A stretch of 64,000 bases of DNA. It comes from Parabacteroides hominis. GTDB lineage: Bacteria > Bacteroidota > Bacteroidia > Bacteroidales > Tannerellaceae. The DNA lies in NCBI RefSeq assembly GCF_014287585.1, contig NZ_JACOOJ010000023.1, positions 1 to 64,000 of the forward strand. The letters run 5' to 3'. Shown one piece after another: positions 43,513 to 53,104 of this stretch (its first letter is position 1; the number at the start of each line of letters is the position of its first letter). The notes beneath the pieces are model-generated. The model searched no databases, was not told where the DNA came from, and was given only the letters and a program-made list of their open reading frames with translations. The position numbers were made by a program, and so were the translations under genes.

Positions 43513-45897
43513 ATGAAAACGATTCTAAGAAATTTCCTAAGCGCGTTGAGAAGGTTTAGGCTGGCTACGACCTTAAACGTAGTCGGATTGTCGGTCTCTT
43601 TTGCGGCTTTTATCATAATCATGATGCAGGTTCGCTACGAGCGTACGTTCGACAGTTGCCATCCGAACATTTCGCGTATTTACCGCGTCGAGGTGGATGT
43701 GAAGGACTATAAAGGACTGATCATCCATAGCCGCCCGTTTATTGATGCGGTGATTGCATCGTCGCCTCTGATCGAGCGTGCGACTTTGTATTGCCCTTAT
43801 ACCGGCGACTACTATTTTACGATTATGCAGGGGCAGGACAAAGTGGGTTTTAAAGAGTCTTTCATTACCTGTTATCCTGAAATCACGGACATGTTCCGTT
43901 TCGAGATGCTGGAAGGGAGAGCCGATTGCCTCAAAGATGGCGAGAATGTGCTGATCCCGGAAAGCATGGCACGTAAGTTTTTCGGCCATGACCCGGCGGT
44001 CGGGAAGCGGCTGAATATGGAGGAAAGCATGTGGGGTAAGAAAGCTAATGGTTTCCTGGTCGTAGGAGGCGTGTATAAAGATTTTCCCGGCAATACGCAA
44101 CTGAATAACATCATTTATACGGCTCTGAACGATGACAAGACGAAGGATAGCTGGATCAGCCGGAATTACTATTGCTATGTCATGCTGGCCCCGGACGCTT
44201 CTCCCGCGACAGTGGCCGAAAATTTCAGCCGCACGTTCGATTTCAGCAAGAGCCATGAGGGGGACGAAGATGTGCAAATATCGCTCCGTCCATTCGAAGA
44301 TATCTATTACCTCAACGAGTCTCAGGATGGCAACCTGGTCAAGAGCGGCAACCCGGAGACAACCCGGCTGCTGGTGGTGATCGCCTTTCTGATCATTGTC
44401 GTGGCAGCTATCAATTTTACAAACTTCAGCACTGCGTTGACACCTTTGCGGATCAAGAGCATCAATACGCAGAAAGTGTTGGGAAGCCCGGATGCGGTTT
44501 TACGCCTGTCGCTCCTGGTGGAGGCGATGGGGATCGCTTTTCTTTCATTCCTGTTGTCCCTGTTCCTGATTTATCTGCTGAACCGTCCCGAAATACTCGC
44601 TTTTGTGAAGGCGGATCTGACGTTGGCCAATAATGTGGAGTTGCTGGTGTCGGTCGGCGCGTTGTCATTGGTAGTGGGATTGATTGCAGGTTTATATCCG
44701 GCATATTATATCACTTCGTTCCCGCCTGCATTGGTTTTGAAAGGATCGTTCGGGCTGTCGCCTGCCGGACGCAAGCTGCGTACGGTATTGATGGGGTTCC
44801 AGTTTGTGGTGTCGATCGTCTTGATTATCGGGGCTTTCTTTATCTACCTGCAAAACCGGTATATGCAGCATTTCCCGCTTGGGTTTGACAAAGACCGTAT
44901 TGCCGTCGTGGAGTTGAACGGGAAGATGGAGGGTGAGAGCAAGGGTCTGTATGTCAATAAGCTGAAAGAATATCCGGGGATAGAGGACGTCGCCTTTTCC
45001 CAGCAGAAGTTAGGCGCTCAGGATCGTTATATGACGTGGGGAGGAAGCTATAAGGATCAAGGCGTACAGCTCGACGCTCTGCCTGTGTCGTGGAATTTTA
45101 TAGATGTGATGGGGATGCAACGCACGGACGGACGGCAATTGACGGAAAGCGATGAAAAGGGGGAGAAAATGACGTTTATCGTTTTCGACTCCATGCGTAA
45201 GCGGTACGATATGAAAGATGGAGATTCCTTTATCATTCCCTGGCTGGGTGAGGACTATCCCATCGAGATCGCCGGTTCGGTGAAGGATACGCATTTCTCT
45301 TCGCTTCGGGGCAACCTGGAAGGCGGCGTGCTGATCATTAATTATTGGGGGTCGCTGCCGGTCTCTTATATACGCATCAAAGCCGGGGCCGACCTGGCGG
45401 AAGCGGTCAGCCATATCCGTAAAACAGTGGCGGAGATCGATCCGGCTTATCCGGTGGATGTGCAGTTTTACGATACCATACTCGACAGCCTTTACCGGCA
45501 GGAAGAGAACCTGAGCATGATGGTATTCCTGTTCAGCCTGCTGGCGATCATCATTTCGCTGGTAGGTGTGTTCGGCCTGGTTGTGTTCGAGTCGCAGTAC
45601 CGGAAGAAAGAGATCGGTATCCGTAAGGTGCACGGTTCGACTGTCGGCGGCATATTGGAGATGTTGAGCAAACGCTATGTCGCCATAGTCTTGATCTGTT
45701 TCGTTCTGGCTGCTCCGCTTGCCTGGTACGGCGTGACAAAGTGGTTGGAGGGTTTTGCCTATAAGACGCCCCTCTATCTGTGGGTGTTTGTAGCCGCTCT
45801 GTTTGTCGTGATGGTCATAACACTGGCAACCGTCATTTTCCAAAGTTGGAAAGCTGCTACAGCTAATCCGGTCGAAAGCATTAAGAACGATAACTGA
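43513..45897 (+). CDS. ABC transporter permease, FtsX/MacB type (third paralogue)
   Basis: A 794-residue permease of the same kind as the two upstream. I chose the Met at 43513 so that the protein opens MKTILRNFLSALRRFR like its paralogues; the frame also has a Met two codons earlier (43507). It contains INFTNFSTALTPLRIKSIN and SFPPALVLKGSFGLS and ends NPVESIKND. A hairpin follows the stop. Confidence 0.9.
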   Translation: MKTILRNFLSALRRFRLATTLNVVGLSVSFAAFIIIMMQVRYERTFDSCHPNISRIYRVEVDVKDYKGLIIHSRPFIDAVIASSPLIERATLYCPYTGDYYFTIMQGQDKVGFKESFITCYPEITDMFRFEMLEGRADCLKDGENVLIPESMARKFFGHDPAVGKRLNMEESMWGKKANGFLVVGGVYKDFPGNTQLNNIIYTALNDDKTKDSWISRNYYCYVMLAPDASPATVAENFSRTFDFSKSHEGDEDVQISLRPFEDIYYLNESQDGNLVKSGNPETTRLLVVIAFLIIVVAAINFTNFSTALTPLRIKSINTQKVLGSPDAVLRLSLLVEAMGIAFLSFLLSLFLIYLLNRPEILAFVKADLTLANNVELLVSVGALSLVVGLIAGLYPAYYITSFPPALVLKGSFGLSPAGRKLRTVLMGFQFVVSIVLIIGAFFIYLQNRYMQHFPLGFDKDRIAVVELNGKMEGESKGLYVNKLKEYPGIEDVAFSQQKLGAQDRYMTWGGSYKDQGVQLDALPVSWNFIDVMGMQRTDGRQLTESDEKGEKMTFIVFDSMRKRYDMKDGDSFIIPWLGEDYPIEIAGSVKDTHFSSLRGNLEGGVLIINYWGSLPVSYIRIKAGADLAEAVSHIRKTVAEIDPAYPVDVQFYDTILDSLYRQEENLSMMVFLFSLLAIIISLVGVFGLVVFESQYRKKEIGIRKVHGSTVGGILEMLSKRYVAIVLICFVLAAPLAWYGVTKWLEGFAYKTPLYLWVFVAALFVVMVITLATVIFQSWKAATANPVESIKNDN

Positions 45898-45904
45898 AAT
45901 ATTT

Positions 45905-45943
45905 AGGTGTGGTTATCCTGTTTTTAACAGGGCAATCGCACCT
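45905..45943 (+). terminator. hairpin after the ABC operon
   Basis: AGGTG...CCTGT (from 45905) pairs with ACAGG...CACCT (to 45943), allowing several G-U pairs and one mismatch, around a TTTTA loop. No strong T-run follows, so termination efficiency is uncertain. Confidence 0.5.
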
Positions 45944-46382
45944 GAATATATCCTTGTATGTCTGTGAAGTTGTTCCTATAGATGCCTGTCGCTTCCCGAA
46001 AAGGTCGGCATCGGTTGCCGGATAGATGCCTACCTTTTTGCTGCTACCCTATAGGCTTTTCCCGGACAGGCTAAAGGCTGTATTTTTTAGCCTATAACCT
46101 ATATTTTACGGGACAGGAACCAATCCGATCCCTTATATGACAAAAACAGAAAACAGGGTTCACGGGCTGGTAAAAGGCTAATGGCCAGCGATTTGTTGTG
46201 AAGGCTGTGAAACCGGTTTACGATCATCCAATCCTATCGATCAATCCCGCCTTTTTTTAATCTTGCATTCACAGGGTTCACAGCAACATGCTGATCTACA
46301 GAGTCCTCCGGACAGTGTGAACCCTGATTAAATAAAATAGCCAGAGGGTATTTAGAGGATAATCTAAGAATATTTGAACCTG
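45944..46382. other. intergenic region with short inverted repeat, no gene
   Basis: No gene is recognisable. CAGGGTTCACA (46272-46282) pairs with TGTGAACCCTG (46316-46326), and a third copy of CAGGGTTCAC lies at 46154-46163. Other short complementary segments (aggctaaa/tttagcct near 46065-46105) suggest a structured, non-coding stretch. Confidence 0.45.
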
Positions 46383-46666
46383 TAAATGATGATTTATGGG
46401 TGAGCAAACAGACAAGGCAGCGTCTTGTGCCGCAGGCTCTCTTTTGCCGTCTGCTTCAGCAGACGGATAGATGATTGTTCCGGCTTTGCCGGTTCCTCTG
46501 TGGGGTTTACCCCCTTTTAATACAATAGATGAAAGGGACTGAAGTCCACAAAGGAAGAGGCTTTGCCTCTAAATCTTTTAAACCGTCTGCTGAAGCAGAC
46601 GGCAAAAGAGAGCCTGCGGCATAAGGCGCAGCTTTGTCTGTTAGCTCACTGATAAATCATTATTTA
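46383..46666 (+). repeat. palindrome-rich repeat element, copy D, with 84-bp inverted arms
   Basis: A 284-bp element. Left arm 46383-46466 and right arm 46583-46666 are inverted repeats identical at 76 of 84 positions. Both arms end inward in the 20-mer hairpin (46447-46466 and 46583-46602). The centre has ccggctttgccgg, ggactgaagtcc and gaggctttgcctc hairpins as in copies A-C. It shares only the core with copy B; the outer arms are different. Confidence 0.85.
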
Positions 46667-46770
46667 TGTTTCAAATCTGCCAAGAAGTGAACCATTTATG
46701 CAATGGAATATTTTGGTGAGGTTGCCATCGTTTTTTAGATGAAAATAAAATAACTTTCAGAATAAAATCA

Positions 46771-46778
46771 TACCTTTG
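46771..46778 (+). promoter_or_regulatory. -7 box TACCTTTG before the sugar isomerase-like gene
   Basis: This is a TAnnTTTG match 24 bases before the ATG at 46802. A clear -33 TTG is not seen. Confidence 0.45.
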
Positions 46779-46801
46779 GAGCAATCTAAATTTAATAGAC
46801 C

Positions 46802-47743
46802 ATGATCAATAGAAGAAACTTTTTGAGAAATGCGTCCCTGTTTACGTTGGGTGGCCTGATGGCCGGTAAAGTAGGGAATGCCGTTGCAGCGCAGCCTGCG
46901 ACATCTGCCGCTTCCGAAGCGATGGCAGCTAAGAATATCGGTTTGCAAATCTATTCTTTAGGCGACGAGCTATACAAGGATGTTCCGGGAGGAATGAAGA
47001 AATTGAAAAAGATGGGTTATCAGACCATTGAACTTGCCGGTTATGGTAAAGGTAAGATCCGTGATATCGAATTGATGGACTTTAAGAAGATGGCGGATGA
47101 TGCCGGTATTAAGATCCTGAGTTCGCATGTAAATCCTCCTGTCCGCGAATATACGAAAGACAATCTGAATACAATAAAGGAATTCTGGAAAAAGACGGCT
47201 GACGACCATGCCAAGTTAGGTGTGAAATATCTGGTCCAGCCCGGTCAGCCCAGTACCCGGAATGTGGAAGAAACGAAATATGTCTGTGAAGTCTTCAATG
47301 AAGCAGGAAAGATCGTGAAAGCAGCCGGTATTCCGTTCGGTTACCATAACCACGATATGGAGTTTGCGAAAGTGGTTCCCGGCGGTACGGAAATGAAGTT
47401 CGGACGCCATAACAAAGGCGAAAAGGTGTATGACATCTTCCTGGCAAATACCGATCCGTCATTGGTATTCTTTGAGATGGACGTTTACTGGGCGGTTATG
47501 GGCCAGCAAGACCCGGTCGAGTATATCAAAAAATATGCAGACCGTATCAAAGTGCTCCACATCAAGGACCGCTACGTCTTAGGAGATTCCGGCATGATGA
47601 ATTTCGAACAGATCTTCAAGCATTTTTATGCGAACGGTTATAAAGACTTTTTCGTTGAAATGGAAGGAACCGATAGCGGCAAGCAGTTCGAAGGCGTGAA
47701 AAAAAGTGCCGGTTACCTGCTGAAATCTTCATTTGTAAAGTAA
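46802..47743 (+). CDS. secreted sugar phosphate isomerase/epimerase-like protein (Tat signal)
   Basis: A 313-residue TIM-barrel protein of the AP-endonuclease-2/xylose isomerase-like superfamily. It begins with a twin-arginine signal (NRRNFLRNASLFTLGGLMAG), so it is exported folded, probably with a bound metal. Barrel features include IGLQIYSLGDEL, SSHVNPPVREYT, FGYHNHDMEF (metal-binding His region), FEMDVYWAV and VLHIKDRY. The actual substrate is unknown; such secreted members occur in Bacteroidetes with sugar or glycoside metabolism. Confidence 0.88.
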   Translation: MINRRNFLRNASLFTLGGLMAGKVGNAVAAQPATSAASEAMAAKNIGLQIYSLGDELYKDVPGGMKKLKKMGYQTIELAGYGKGKIRDIELMDFKKMADDAGIKILSSHVNPPVREYTKDNLNTIKEFWKKTADDHAKLGVKYLVQPGQPSTRNVEETKYVCEVFNEAGKIVKAAGIPFGYHNHDMEFAKVVPGGTEMKFGRHNKGEKVYDIFLANTDPSLVFFEMDVYWAVMGQQDPVEYIKKYADRIKVLHIKDRYVLGDSGMMNFEQIFKHFYANGYKDFFVEMEGTDSGKQFEGVKKSAGYLLKSSFVK

Positions 47744-47841
47744 GTAGACGCAGAAGCATTAATAGAGTAGATGCGTATGACGCGAATAATGCGGATTTTA
47801 TAATTTGTTTATCCGCGTTATCCGTGTCATTCGCGTCTACC

Positions 47842-48270
47842 TTATAACGCCTCTTTTATCTTTTCAACCATATCCTGGTATTCCGCATCCGTCAAGTACA
47901 CTTTTTGCGGGTTCATGGTGAATGTTCCTCCAAAATCAGGGCCTCCTTCATATTTCGGGGCCAGGTGGAAGTGAAGGTGCGACAGCTTATCCGAATAAGC
48001 GCCGTAATTAATCTTCTGCGGATTGAACACTTTCTGCATCGCACGGGTCACCCGTACGACATCGGCCATAAATGCGTTCCGCTCTTCATCGCTAAGCATG
48101 TTCAAGTCGTGCACATGGTCTTTGTAGGCAACCAGGCAACGCCCGTGATAGCTTTGTTCTTTAAACAGGAACAGTCTGGATACCGAGAGGGGAGCAATTT
48201 CGATCATCAGATCGTGTAAAGTCTGATTGTTCTGGCAATACAGACAATCTTTGGGATCACTTAAATTCAT
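47842..48270 (-). CDS. HIT-family hydrolase
   Basis: A 142-residue histidine-triad protein (nucleotide hydrolase or transferase). The triad HLHFHLAP is near residues 97-104, and a Cys pair CLYCQN near the N-terminus suggests a bound zinc, as in many HIT proteins. It is a single gene, divergent from the small secreted protein at 48561. Confidence 0.9.
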   Translation of the reverse strand: MNLSDPKDCLYCQNNQTLHDLMIEIAPLSVSRLFLFKEQSYHGRCLVAYKDHVHDLNMLSDEERNAFMADVVRVTRAMQKVFNPQKINYGAYSDKLSHLHFHLAPKYEGGPDFGGTFTMNPQKVYLTDAEYQDMVEKIKEAL

Positions 48271-48560
48271 ATTTTATTAGATTTCATTAATGATGCGGCT
48301 AAATTAACAATTAAAATGGAGATTGGGAGAGGTATGCCACATTTATTGTAGAAAAAATACACGGACTTCTACACTCTTTCCCACGTTTTGCGGTTTGGCA
48401 TCCGGTGAGATGCTGCTTTTTTACCCCTTATTTTGTAAGCTCTGGAATACTTTCTCATGTTTTTGGCACGCTGTTGTGGTACGATCCTTGTACTTATTTG
48501 ATCAGATTGAATAAAGGTTTTAGTAATCACTTAGGTATTAACTTTTAAATTGTTAGAGTC

Positions 48561-48866
48561 ATGAAAAAGATTGTTTTAATGGTTGCAGTAGCAGCATGTG
48601 TGGCATTCGCATCACAAAGTGTACAGGCATCAGCAGTACAGGCATCAGTTGAAAACGTAATGCAGGATGATTTCGTGAAAATCGAGGTTAAAGAACTTCC
48701 TCAAGCCGTACAGGATGCGATTGTCAAGTCTTACGAGGGCAGCACAGTGAAGGAAGCCTATGTTGCCGGTGCCGATGGCGCCAAGAAGTACAAAGTCGTG
48801 CTTGCCGACAAAGATCAGAAGGAACAGACGGTTGTTCTGAATGAGCAGGGCGAGGTAATCGAATAA
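48561..48866 (+). CDS. small secreted PepSY-like protein
   Basis: A 101-residue exported protein with a signal peptide (cleavage near QSVQASA). The mature part has KELPQAVQDAIVKSYEGSTV followed by KYKVVLADKDQKEQTVVL, the pattern of the small Bacteroidetes PepSY-like domain (PF11396 type). Function is unknown; relatives are often periplasmic. It is monocistronic, with a good terminator behind it. Confidence 0.8.
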   Translation: MKKIVLMVAVAACVAFASQSVQASAVQASVENVMQDDFVKIEVKELPQAVQDAIVKSYEGSTVKEAYVAGADGAKKYKVVLADKDQKEQTVVLNEQGEVIE

Positions 48867-48937
48867 TATGTATCTATCTCCCGATACTGTTTTTCTAATA
48901 AAACTTTAAGAAGAGTTAGTAAAACTTATCGACACAT

Positions 48938-48975
48938 AAAGCTGTTCTGTCTGCGAAGATAGAATGGCTTTTTTT
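48938..48975 (+). terminator. intrinsic terminator after the PepSY-like gene
   Basis: AAAGCTGTTCTGTCT (48938-48952) pairs with AGATAGAATGGCTTT (48957-48971), with wobble pairs, around a 4-base loop and is followed by a T-run. It ends 99 bases before the next gene. Confidence 0.75.
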
Positions 48976-49069
48976 ATATATTAATTAGATTTATTTTCAT
49001 CTTGTTAGACGTGAGAGTTCGAATAATTCATATCTTCGCTTCTCTAATCAATCGCTGTGTATATAGCAA

Positions 49070-50347
49070 ATGGAAATATTTATTATTATTGGTCTTATCT
49101 TATTGAACGGCCTTCTTTCTATGTCGGAAATTGCTTTGGTGTCGGCACGTAAAGCGCGCCTCGAAGTAGAAGCAAAACGTGGTAACAAATCTGCTAAAAC
49201 AGCTTTGAAGCTGGCAAACGAACCGGATCGGTTTCTTTCGACTATCCAGATCGGGATTACGCTTATCGGCATTTTGACCGGTTTGTATTCGGGCGAGGCT
49301 TTTGCGTCTGACTTGGCAGAACACGTGCGCCATGTCCCTTTTCTGGAACCCTATGCACTGGGAGTCTCGAAAACTACGATTGTCGTGATCGTCACCTATC
49401 TGACACTGATCATGGGCGAGCTGGTCCCTAAACGTATCGGTATGGGCTATGCGGAGCGGGTGTCGATGCTGGTTGCCAAACCTATGAATTTTCTCTCGCT
49501 GATCGCCTCGCCTTTCGTGTGGCTGTTATCCAAGAGTACGGCATTGACCGTCAAACTGATCGGAACCGATGCGACTGAGGAAAACAGGGTGACGGAAGAA
49601 GAGATCAAAGCGATTGTCAAAGAGGGCTTTGATGTCGGCGAAGTGCAGGAAGTCGAGCAGGACATCGTGGAACGTGTGTTTAATCTGGGCGACCGTAATG
49701 TCGGTTCTATCATGACACATCGTAGCGAACTTGTATGGTTGGACCTGACGGACAGCATCGAGCAGATACGCGGGAAAGTACAGGAAAATCTATTCAACAT
49801 CTATCCGGTTGCCGCCGGAAAGTTTGACGATATAAAAGGCGTCGTTTATCTGAAAGACTTGTTCGGTCGTATCGACGAGCCGGATTTCTCTTTGTCCCAG
49901 GTGATACGTCCTGCGGAGTTTATGCCGGAAAACCAGAGTGTGTATAATGCGTTGGAACAGTTCAAGCAGGCGCGTGTGAAATATGGCATCGTCACGGACG
50001 AGTTCGGAGGCATCCAGGGGATTGTTACTCTGAAAGATATCATGGAAGGTCTGATCGGGCAGGTTCCCGATGTGGGGGAAGAGGCCGAGATCGTCGAGCG
50101 GGCTGATGGAACCTGGCTGGTGGACGGGCAGTACAGTTTCTATGACTTCCTTGAATATTTCGACATGGAAGATTTGTATGCCGAGCACGACTATAATACG
50201 CTCAGCGGCCTGATCCTGGAGATTCTGGAACGGGTTCCGAAGACCGGCGAGAAATTGAGCTGGCTGAACTTCGAATTCGAGATCGTCGATATGGACGGTG
50301 CTCGTATAGATAAGGTTTTGGTAACCAGGATACCGCAAAAAGAATAA
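49070..50347 (+). CDS. CNNM/CorC-type membrane protein with CBS domains
   Basis: A 425-residue hemolysin-like protein. The CNNM (DUF21) transmembrane domain occupies about 1-180 (including TIQIGITLIGILTG and YLTLIMGELVPKRIG). A CBS pair follows (about 205-335) and a CorC_HlyC domain (about 345-420). Members are linked to magnesium or cobalt efflux or homeostasis. The label hemolysin is historical. Its end is 7 bases from the converging trkA-like gene. Confidence 0.9.
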   Translation: MEIFIIIGLILLNGLLSMSEIALVSARKARLEVEAKRGNKSAKTALKLANEPDRFLSTIQIGITLIGILTGLYSGEAFASDLAEHVRHVPFLEPYALGVSKTTIVVIVTYLTLIMGELVPKRIGMGYAERVSMLVAKPMNFLSLIASPFVWLLSKSTALTVKLIGTDATEENRVTEEEIKAIVKEGFDVGEVQEVEQDIVERVFNLGDRNVGSIMTHRSELVWLDLTDSIEQIRGKVQENLFNIYPVAAGKFDDIKGVVYLKDLFGRIDEPDFSLSQVIRPAEFMPENQSVYNALEQFKQARVKYGIVTDEFGGIQGIVTLKDIMEGLIGQVPDVGEEAEIVERADGTWLVDGQYSFYDFLEYFDMEDLYAEHDYNTLSGLILEILERVPKTGEKLSWLNFEFEIVDMDGARIDKVLVTRIPQKE

Positions 50348-50354
50348 ACCGGCG

Positions 50355-51041
50355 TTAAATCTCTGCCAGTTTGTGCAACACTTCCATCTTGCCGAAGAGG
50401 ATGAGCAAATCACCCTCTTCTACTCTCAGGTCATCGGTGATTTTGTTGATGACGAAGTATTGGGTTTGTTTCAACCCGATCAGGTTGCGTTCTGTTTTGG
50501 GACGTTCGATACCGACAAGGCGCACTCCGAAATTCTCTTCCAGGTCTATGGTCTGTAGGGTCTGTCCGACAAAGGTAGCAGGTGCTTTTATCTTATAGAG
50601 ATGATGCGTACTCGTCACCCTGTACCATTGTTTGAAAAGTTCCCCAAGTAAGGATTGGGATGCGTACATACCGGCAAAATCATCCTCCGGAGTAATGATC
50701 TCAGCAACGCCGATCGAGCGGATCACTGCTTCGTGGATGGGAGAGATCCCCCGTACGATCAGTTTGTTCACATCTAAGTTTTTTAGCAAGGCAACAGTCT
50801 GTATGGAGGTCCCGAAGTCTTTGCCGAAGGTGACGAAGATGGCATCCATCTCGTTCAGAGGCAGCGTGTTCAAAGCATCCTTGTCCGTCGTGTCGAGGCT
50901 GATTGCTCCGGATATGGTATGTTTGACCGCTTCGATTTTATGCGGGTTGATATCTACGCCGATCACTTCATTTCCGATACGTGTCAGGCTTTCGGCGATG
51001 GCACGTCCTAAGTTTCCTAATCCGATTACTAAATATTTCAT
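50355..51041 (-). CDS. TrkA/KtrA potassium uptake regulatory subunit
   Basis: A 228-residue cytoplasmic gating protein. The Rossmann RCK-N domain (GLGNLGRAIAESL, about 6-18) binds nucleotide or NAD, and an RCK-C domain follows at about 140-220. It partners the membrane pore encoded 15 bases upstream on the same transcript. Confidence 0.92.
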   Translation of the reverse strand: MKYLVIGLGNLGRAIAESLTRIGNEVIGVDINPHKIEAVKHTISGAISLDTTDKDALNTLPLNEMDAIFVTFGKDFGTSIQTVALLKNLDVNKLIVRGISPIHEAVIRSIGVAEIITPEDDFAGMYASQSLLGELFKQWYRVTSTHHLYKIKAPATFVGQTLQTIDLEENFGVRLVGIERPKTERNLIGLKQTQYFVINKITDDLRVEEGDLLILFGKMEVLHKLAEI

Positions 51042-51056
51042 ATTGTATTCTTTATG

Positions 51057-52877
51057 TTACATTAATATATTTTCCTGTGGATAGGTATAATTCTTCTTTT
51101 TGTATTCCTTGTAGAAACTGATAAAGAAGGTCAGTATGCCGATACGCCCGACCAGCATGGTGAAGATTATGACCAGTTTTCCTGACATACTCAGCAACGG
51201 GCTGAAATTCAAACTTAACCCTACCGTGCTGAGTGCCGATACGACCTCGAAGGTCAAGGTAAAGACCGATACGCCTTTTTCGGTAATGGACAGTACCCAG
51301 ACGGCCAACCCCAGCCAGCAGAAATAGAAAACGATTGTGGCGAAAGCCCTGCGTATGGTTTCCGGTGATATTTCACGTTTGCGGATTTCCACATTCTCTT
51401 TTCCGCGGGCGGCGTTGTGCGCGGTCAGCAGGGCGACACAGACGGTCGTTACTTTCAAACCGCCGCCGGTAGACATGGGAGCGGCGCCTATTATCATCAG
51501 GATCAGTGTCAGCATAAGCGTCCCGGTAGTCAGCGTCCCCATATCCGCGACGCAGAATCCGGCCGTACGTGGGGTGACGGCTCCCAGGAATGCATTGGCA
51601 AGCTGTCCCCTGAACGGCAATCCAGCAAGCGTATTATCCATTTCCAGCAGGTAGTAGAAAAAGGTACCGCCGGCAAGCAATACCAGCGTGCTGATCACCA
51701 CGATGTACGTGTTGATATTGATAATTCGGGGAGTATGGATATAATGCTTCTGCTGCCCGATCACGATCTTGAACGTATTGACAAGCAAATGTCTTAACAG
51801 CTTCAGGTAGTTGAAGACAATCGGGAAGCCTAACCCTCCGAATACGATGAGCAAGGCGATCCAGACATGCAGGTTGTACTTTTGGGCGACCAGCGGATCA
51901 TACATATTCCCGCTCAGGGTCGAGATCCCCGCATTACAGAAAGCCGAAACGGCATGAAATACTGCATAGAACAATTCTTCCTGCGTGCCTCCCGGTAAAG
52001 CTCCCTTTATATCCAGATAAATCAGGTAAGCCCCTATGCCTTCGATAAACAGTGTCACGAACAGGATGTTAAGGATCACCCGGAACAGTCCGTTCACCCG
52101 GTCTTCGTTCAGCATGTCTTTCAGTACGAGCTTGCTGGTGAAAGATGAATGCCCCATAAAGGAAAGGGCGAAAAAACTGGTAAAAGTCATGACTCCTATA
52201 CCGCCGATCTGGATAAGAAACATAATGATGAGATGTCCCGTATGTGTGAATGTCGTTGCCACATCGACTGTCGTCAGTCCGGTCACGCAGACGGAGGTGG
52301 TCGAGATAAACAGAGCGTCTACGAAATGAATCCCGTGCACCGTGGCGTTTGGCAACATCAGCAATCCTGAACCGACAAGGATGACAAACACGAAACTCAG
52401 CAGGAACAGGAGGGACGGCTTAATATGGCTTTGCAGCAGCGTGAACGTCTGCCGCGACAAATGAATGGCACTCAGCAACAGCAGGAGGAAATAGACGAAC
52501 AGCGGTTCCGTAAGGAAACCGAGGTAAGGCAACGACTGATGGATGGCTTCTTTAAAAAATACTTTTCCCGATAGTACGGCAAAGAGGAAAAAATAAATGC
52601 CGATATCCAGATATAACATCTTCTCTTGTATGATCTCTTTGAATTTCAAAATATACCGGAGCGATATCCCCGTAAAGAAAGCTAACAAGAGATAAACCCG
52701 GCTTGCTTCCAGCATATGGGTGACATGGGCCGAATATTTGAATCCGAACTGATAGACCAGGATGAAGAGGGAGGCGAGCGAGGCGACAAGTATGATCCCT
52801 TCGGCCACCACGTTCAGTAAGCCCTTCATATTAGCCCAGTACATTCGGAATGAGAACTGTAGATGTTTGATATCCAT
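51057..52877 (-). CDS. TrkH/KtrB-type potassium uptake pore
   Basis: About 606 residues from the Met at 52877, chosen because the protein body aligns from MDIKHLQFSF; the frame extends 8 residues upstream to 52901. An N-terminal extension with about five helices (to residue 170) precedes the usual eight-helix TrkH pore, with filter-like segments (TSVCVTGLTTVD, SAFCNAGISTLSG, TPRTAGFCVADMG, ALSTVGLSLNFSP). With the KtrA-like subunit it forms a sodium- or proton-linked potassium importer. Confidence 0.9.
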   Translation of the reverse strand: MDIKHLQFSFRMYWANMKGLLNVVAEGIILVASLASLFILVYQFGFKYSAHVTHMLEASRVYLLLAFFTGISLRYILKFKEIIQEKMLYLDIGIYFFLFAVLSGKVFFKEAIHQSLPYLGFLTEPLFVYFLLLLLSAIHLSRQTFTLLQSHIKPSLLFLLSFVFVILVGSGLLMLPNATVHGIHFVDALFISTTSVCVTGLTTVDVATTFTHTGHLIIMFLIQIGGIGVMTFTSFFALSFMGHSSFTSKLVLKDMLNEDRVNGLFRVILNILFVTLFIEGIGAYLIYLDIKGALPGGTQEELFYAVFHAVSAFCNAGISTLSGNMYDPLVAQKYNLHVWIALLIVFGGLGFPIVFNYLKLLRHLLVNTFKIVIGQQKHYIHTPRIININTYIVVISTLVLLAGGTFFYYLLEMDNTLAGLPFRGQLANAFLGAVTPRTAGFCVADMGTLTTGTLMLTLILMIIGAAPMSTGGGLKVTTVCVALLTAHNAARGKENVEIRKREISPETIRRAFATIVFYFCWLGLAVWVLSITEKGVSVFTLTFEVVSALSTVGLSLNFSPLLSMSGKLVIIFTMLVGRIGILTFFISFYKEYKKKNYTYPQENILM

Positions 52878-53073
52878 AGTGCGTCTTTTTTTAAATAACA
52901 AATGTATTAAATAAATGTTAGAAGTATCTTCCCTTTCTGGATAATCGCACTATAATTCAGGTTCGGCACTGTTCCTTTTTTAGCGAGTGGTAACGTATGT
53001 TAAATAGCGGGATTTTGGTTTTCTTAAGTAGATATTGTTTGAATTACATTATGTCGTATGTCGTTTTTAACCT

Positions 53074-53081
53074 TATATTTG
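53074..53081 (+). promoter_or_regulatory. -7 box TATATTTG of the xylose operon
   Basis: This is a TAnnTTTG match 23 bases before the ATG at 53105. It supports that start and implies a leader of about 15 bases. The -33 element is weak. Confidence 0.5.
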
Positions 53082-53104
53082 CGGAGAATCTTTATTATGA
53101 TATT

